A stretch of 6,504 bases of DNA from Spirochaeta sp. (GTDB lineage Bacteria; Spirochaetota; Spirochaetia; DSM-2461): contig JAUVIY010000149.1 in NCBI GenBank assembly GCA_030592625.1, positions 1 through 6,504 on the forward strand, in the 5' to 3' direction. Below are positions 5,429-6,504 of this stretch, piece by piece. The number at the start of each line of letters is the position of its first letter. Positions within the stretch are counted from its first letter, which is position 1. A model generated the notes under the pieces. That model worked only from the letters and a program-made list of their open reading frames with translations, was not told the origin of the DNA and did no database searches. A program made the translations under genes and the position numbers.

Positions 5429-6057
5429 TCGATAATCATCACACACAAGCGGTACTCCTCACGGTTTCCGTCCAGCGCTTCCAATGTAGTTTCCGCAAAA
5501 CTCTCCTCCGGGGCGGTCAGGGATTCGGCCAGCCAGACCCGTCGAAACTCACTCCCGGCCGCCAGAAGTTCCCCGGAAACGGCTCCCGGATTCCACCGGT
5601 GATCGGTGAGGATAATCACTCGCCTACCGGATTCCAGAGCATTCAGCACGTCCTCGATAATCTCTCCAAAGTCCTGACCATGGCAGCTGACCAGCAAGTC
5701 GTCCTGCCAGGACTTGCCCCGCCGGGCCATGGCGACCTGGAAACTGCTGATCCCCGGGATCACCTCGTACGCATCCTCCGGGAATCTGCTGGAAACGGCA
5801 TTCAATAGGCTGTGATATCCGGGGTCGCCGGATACCAATACGGCGATTTGCCGCTCGGTCCGGTTCTCTTCCAGAAAATCCAGCAGCTCAGGCAGGTTGG
5901 AGTGATAGGGGAACACCTCCTTGCCCTCGTCCCGAAACTCATCCAGCAGTCGGCAAGATCCGATCAGCAGATCAGCCTCACGTATGGCTTTCAGCGCCAC
6001 AGGAAGCAGATAGTCCCGGTGCCCCGGACCGACTCCGACAACTTTAAAGGGAATCAC
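5425..6057 (-). CDS. cbiE: CbiE, cobalt-precorrin-7 C5-methyltransferase (stand-alone)
   Basis: A 210-residue SAM-dependent methylase that methylates C5 late in corrin-ring synthesis. Motifs: VVGVGPGHRDYLLPVA (6-21), EADLLIGSCRLLDEF (27-41), VLVSGDPGYHSLL (73-85), EVIPGISSFQVAMARRG (98-114) and the CbiE-typical LVSCHGQ (122-128). It is the length of a lone CbiE; the CbiT decarboxylase domain often fused or adjacent to it is not present, and cbiL follows at once. The GTG at 6057 is preferred because GAGGAG (6065-6070) lies seven bases upstream. A GTG at 6072 in the same frame would add MRSLP but has no well-placed ribosome site. Either start overlaps the end of cbiD. The gene ends in an ATGA overlap with cbiL. 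Confidence 0.94.
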   Translation of the reverse strand: MIPFKVVGVGPGHRDYLLPVALKAIREADLLIGSCRLLDEFRDEGKEVFPYHSNLPELLDFLEENRTERQIAVLVSGDPGYHSLLNAVSSRFPEDAYEVIPGISSFQVAMARRGKSWQDDLLVSCHGQDFGEIIEDVLNALESGRRVIILTDHRWNPGAVSGELLAAGSEFRRVWLAESLTAPEESFAETTLEALDGNREEYRLCVMIIE

Positions 6058-6504
6058 GGGCAAGCTCCTCACCTTCCAGATTCAGAAGAATCGACTCCAG
6101 ACACACCGTCTCATGGTCCTTGCCCAGGCGCAGGCGGCATCGCTCCAGGATACGCCGGTTCATCAGGACCCATGCCTCATCGAGACTGCGTTCCCGAAGA
6201 ATATCCACCGCCGCCTCAGCGGTCTTCAAGTCAAGAAGTGTCCGGACGGTCTCCCTATCGGCTCCCGCGGCGGCGGCATATGCCGCTACCGTTTCAAGCC
6301 GGGCGTCACCACAGCTCCAATGGGTATTAAACAAGCCGGCGGCCACCTTGGACATTTTACCGACGTGTCCGGCCAGAATAATTCGATCAAAGTCCTTCCC
6401 CGCCGCCGAATCCAGGGCGAAGCCTATGTGGTCTCCGAACTTCACCACACCGACATCTCCCCAACCCCGAGTCCTGGAATAGTAGGATTCACCGACATAA
6501 CCGA
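6044..6504 (-). CDS. cbiD: CbiD, cobalt-precorrin-5B C1-methyltransferase, C-terminal part (runs off window)
   Basis: The frame is open from the window edge at 6504 to the TGA at 6044, giving about 152 residues of a protein that is normally about 360-380 long, so the N-terminal half or more lies outside. The GTG at 6448 is an internal codon and not the start. CbiD transfers the C1 methyl group from SAM and belongs to its own fold family, unlike the GPGD-type methylases around it. Recognisable C-terminal blocks are VGVVKFGDHIGFALD, IILAGHVGKMSKVAAG and LFNTHWSCGDARLE, matching the family's 'G..GK..K.AaG...TH' region. A helical tail follows, with the LKTAEAAVDIL segment. The end of the gene carries the ribosome-binding site and start of cbiE, so the two are coupled. 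Confidence 0.92.
   Translation of the reverse strand, partial: GYVGESYYSRTRGWGDVGVVKFGDHIGFALDSAAGKDFDRIILAGHVGKMSKVAAGLFNTHWSCGDARLETVAAYAAAAGADRETVRTLLDLKTAEAAVDILRERSLDEAWVLMNRRILERCRLRLGKDHETVCLESILLNLEGEELARDSL

Noticed and set aside
5812..6330. Plus-strand open frame (172 codons) opposite cbiE and cbiD.
   Set aside because: Antisense shadow spanning two overlapping real genes, with no motif.

Overview
The window is a tightly packed, entirely minus-strand piece of bacterial chromosome devoted to corrinoid (vitamin B12) metabolism. Read in the direction of transcription (right to left), it has two blocks. The first, from 6504 down to 2480, is part of an anaerobic (early cobalt insertion) corrin-ring operon: cbiD (C-terminal part only) - cbiE - cbiL - cbiF - cbiG - cbiH. 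Every junction overlaps. Four are ATGA stop/start overlaps, and cbiD/cbiE overlap by about 14 nt, so the block is almost certainly one translationally coupled message. The enzymes act on cobalt-factor II and its successors: C20 methylation (CbiL), C17 methylation with ring contraction (CbiH), C11 methylation (CbiF), lactone opening with loss of the C20 fragment (CbiG), C1 methylation (CbiD) and C5 methylation (CbiE). cbiT, cbiJ, cbiC and cbiA are not seen here.

The only intergenic stretch (2153-2479) holds a candidate promoter, a clear cobalamin riboswitch with its B12 box, and a structured leader. The leader ends in a hairpin that buries the Shine-Dalgarno sequence of the next gene. The aptamer L5 loop and the anti-Shine-Dalgarno strand can both pair with the same downstream loop, which gives a concrete model for a translational OFF switch.

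The second block, 2152 down to 1, starts under this riboswitch. It encodes a class II cobaltochelatase of the CbiK family carrying a lipoprotein-type signal peptide, a secreted ABC-transporter substrate-binding protein (BtuF/FepB-like), and the start of a FecCD/BtuC-type permease that runs off the window. A chelatase outside the cytoplasm, co-regulated and translationally coupled with an ABC importer, is the most interesting feature: it suggests metal or tetrapyrrole handling in the envelope feeding the importer.

The organism cannot be named with certainty. The moderately high G+C, the anaerobic cbi set and the secreted protein's signal peptide ending in Ala-Trp-Ala-Ala-Gly suggest an anaerobe. 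A free-living spirochaete (Spirochaeta-like) is my tentative guess, from recall of signal-peptide style and not from any search. No mobile elements, tRNA, rRNA or CRISPR arrays were seen.
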